Assembly: GCA_030147065.1 (NCBI GenBank)
Contig: JASLAP010000648.1
Location: 1 to 5,388, forward strand
Source: Pseudonocardia sp.
GTDB taxonomy: Bacteria; Actinomycetota; Actinomycetes; Mycobacteriales; Pseudonocardiaceae
DNA length: 5,388 nt
Direction of reading: 5' to 3'
Below, one piece after another: positions 5,238 to 5,388 of this stretch (positions are counted from its first letter, which is position 1; the number at the start of each line of letters is the position of its first letter). The notes beneath the pieces were generated by a model. The model saw nothing but the letters and a program-made list of their open reading frames with translations. It made no database searches and was not told the DNA's origin. The position numbers and the translations under genes were made by a program.

Positions 5238-5388
5238 AGCGTAGAACCCGAACGCTGGCAGGCCGAGACCGACAGGCTCCTCGACCGGATGGCCGGTGGG
5301 TTCACCCCGGCCGGCGATCCGCCGCCGCGCCCGCCGGTTCCTGTTCGGGCTACTCGCTGACCTGCCGCGGAGGAACTGCTGGAGCATA
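5223..5388 (+). pseudogene. IS701-type transposase, N-terminal part, frameshifted
   Basis: From the GTG at 5223 (AAGGA seven bases upstream) the frame reads SVEPERWQAETDRLLDRMAG and then GFT, the usual N-terminus of actinobacterial IS701-type DDE transposases. At about 5305-5308 (run CCCC) the conserved reading moves forward by one base: from 5308 the neighbouring frame reads RRRARRFLFGLLADLPRRNC followed by WSI, which is the expected continuation with the expected spacing. The original frame stops at a TGA at 5358-5360. One extra C explains this. The gene runs off the window, so the DDE catalytic residues cannot be checked. The element is probably inactive, unless the extra C is a sequencing error or the run is a translational slippage site; I favour inactivation or error because family members are not known to me to use frameshifting. 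Confidence 0.7.

Larger units (their letters stand above)
5121..5388 (+). mobile_element. Left end of an IS701-type insertion sequence
   Basis: The start of an IS701-type transposase lies at 5223 onward, and about 100 bases of leader separate it from the nitroreductase stop. The proposed outer edge is 5121, beginning TACTCCAGCC, because the preceding CTAG fits the YTAR-type 4-base target that I recall for this family. The right end is outside the window, so neither the terminal inverted repeat nor the target duplication can be confirmed. The leader contains a strong hairpin over the start codon. The edge placement is inference; the transposase identity is not. Confidence 0.55.

Overview
The base composition (very high GC, strong G/C preference at third codon positions), GTG starts, purine-rich ribosome binding sites and the families present point to a high-GC actinobacterium. 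A member of the Pseudonocardiales or a close relative is my guess, from family content only. No rRNA, tRNA, CRISPR array or recognisable defence or biosynthetic system is present. The window is an accessory-type stretch of small redox and hypothetical genes, some of them decaying, running into an insertion sequence.

Layout. Minus strand, 1670 down to 1: a RibD-C/dihydrofolate-reductase-like protein, then a small membrane protein resembling DUF3995 that looks damaged at both ends, then a DUF5946-family protein cut off by the window edge. The genes are packed with 4-base stop/start overlaps (ATGA and GTGA). Between 1671 and 2118 lies a divergent intergenic region. Its two flanks are inverted, diverged copies of one ~125-base leader, each ending at the start of its own gene, with a palindrome at the far end of each copy. 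Plus strand, 2119 to 5120: an NmrA-type NAD(P)-binding protein, a four-helix DUF1772 membrane protein (GTGA overlap), a pseudogene of a PPOX-fold (pyridoxamine-phosphate-oxidase-like) protein with a missing N-terminus and two single-base deletions, a second RibD-C/DHFR-like protein, and a deazaflavin (F420)-type nitroreductase. From 5121 to the end is the left end of an IS701-type element whose transposase reading frame is already shifted.

How the genes may work together: the divergent units both encode nicotinamide- or flavin-cofactor proteins (two RibD-C/DHFR-like, one NmrA, one Ddn-like, one dead PPOX) plus small membrane proteins. The shared leader suggests that the two directions respond to one regulator. 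The physiological substrate cannot be read from the sequence.

The most useful observations are the duplicated divergent leader with its GACG-TT-CGTC palindrome, the reconstructable PPOX pseudogene, the hairpin over the transposase start codon, and the IS end that abuts a CTAG stop codon. I did not find a clearly new multi-gene system here.
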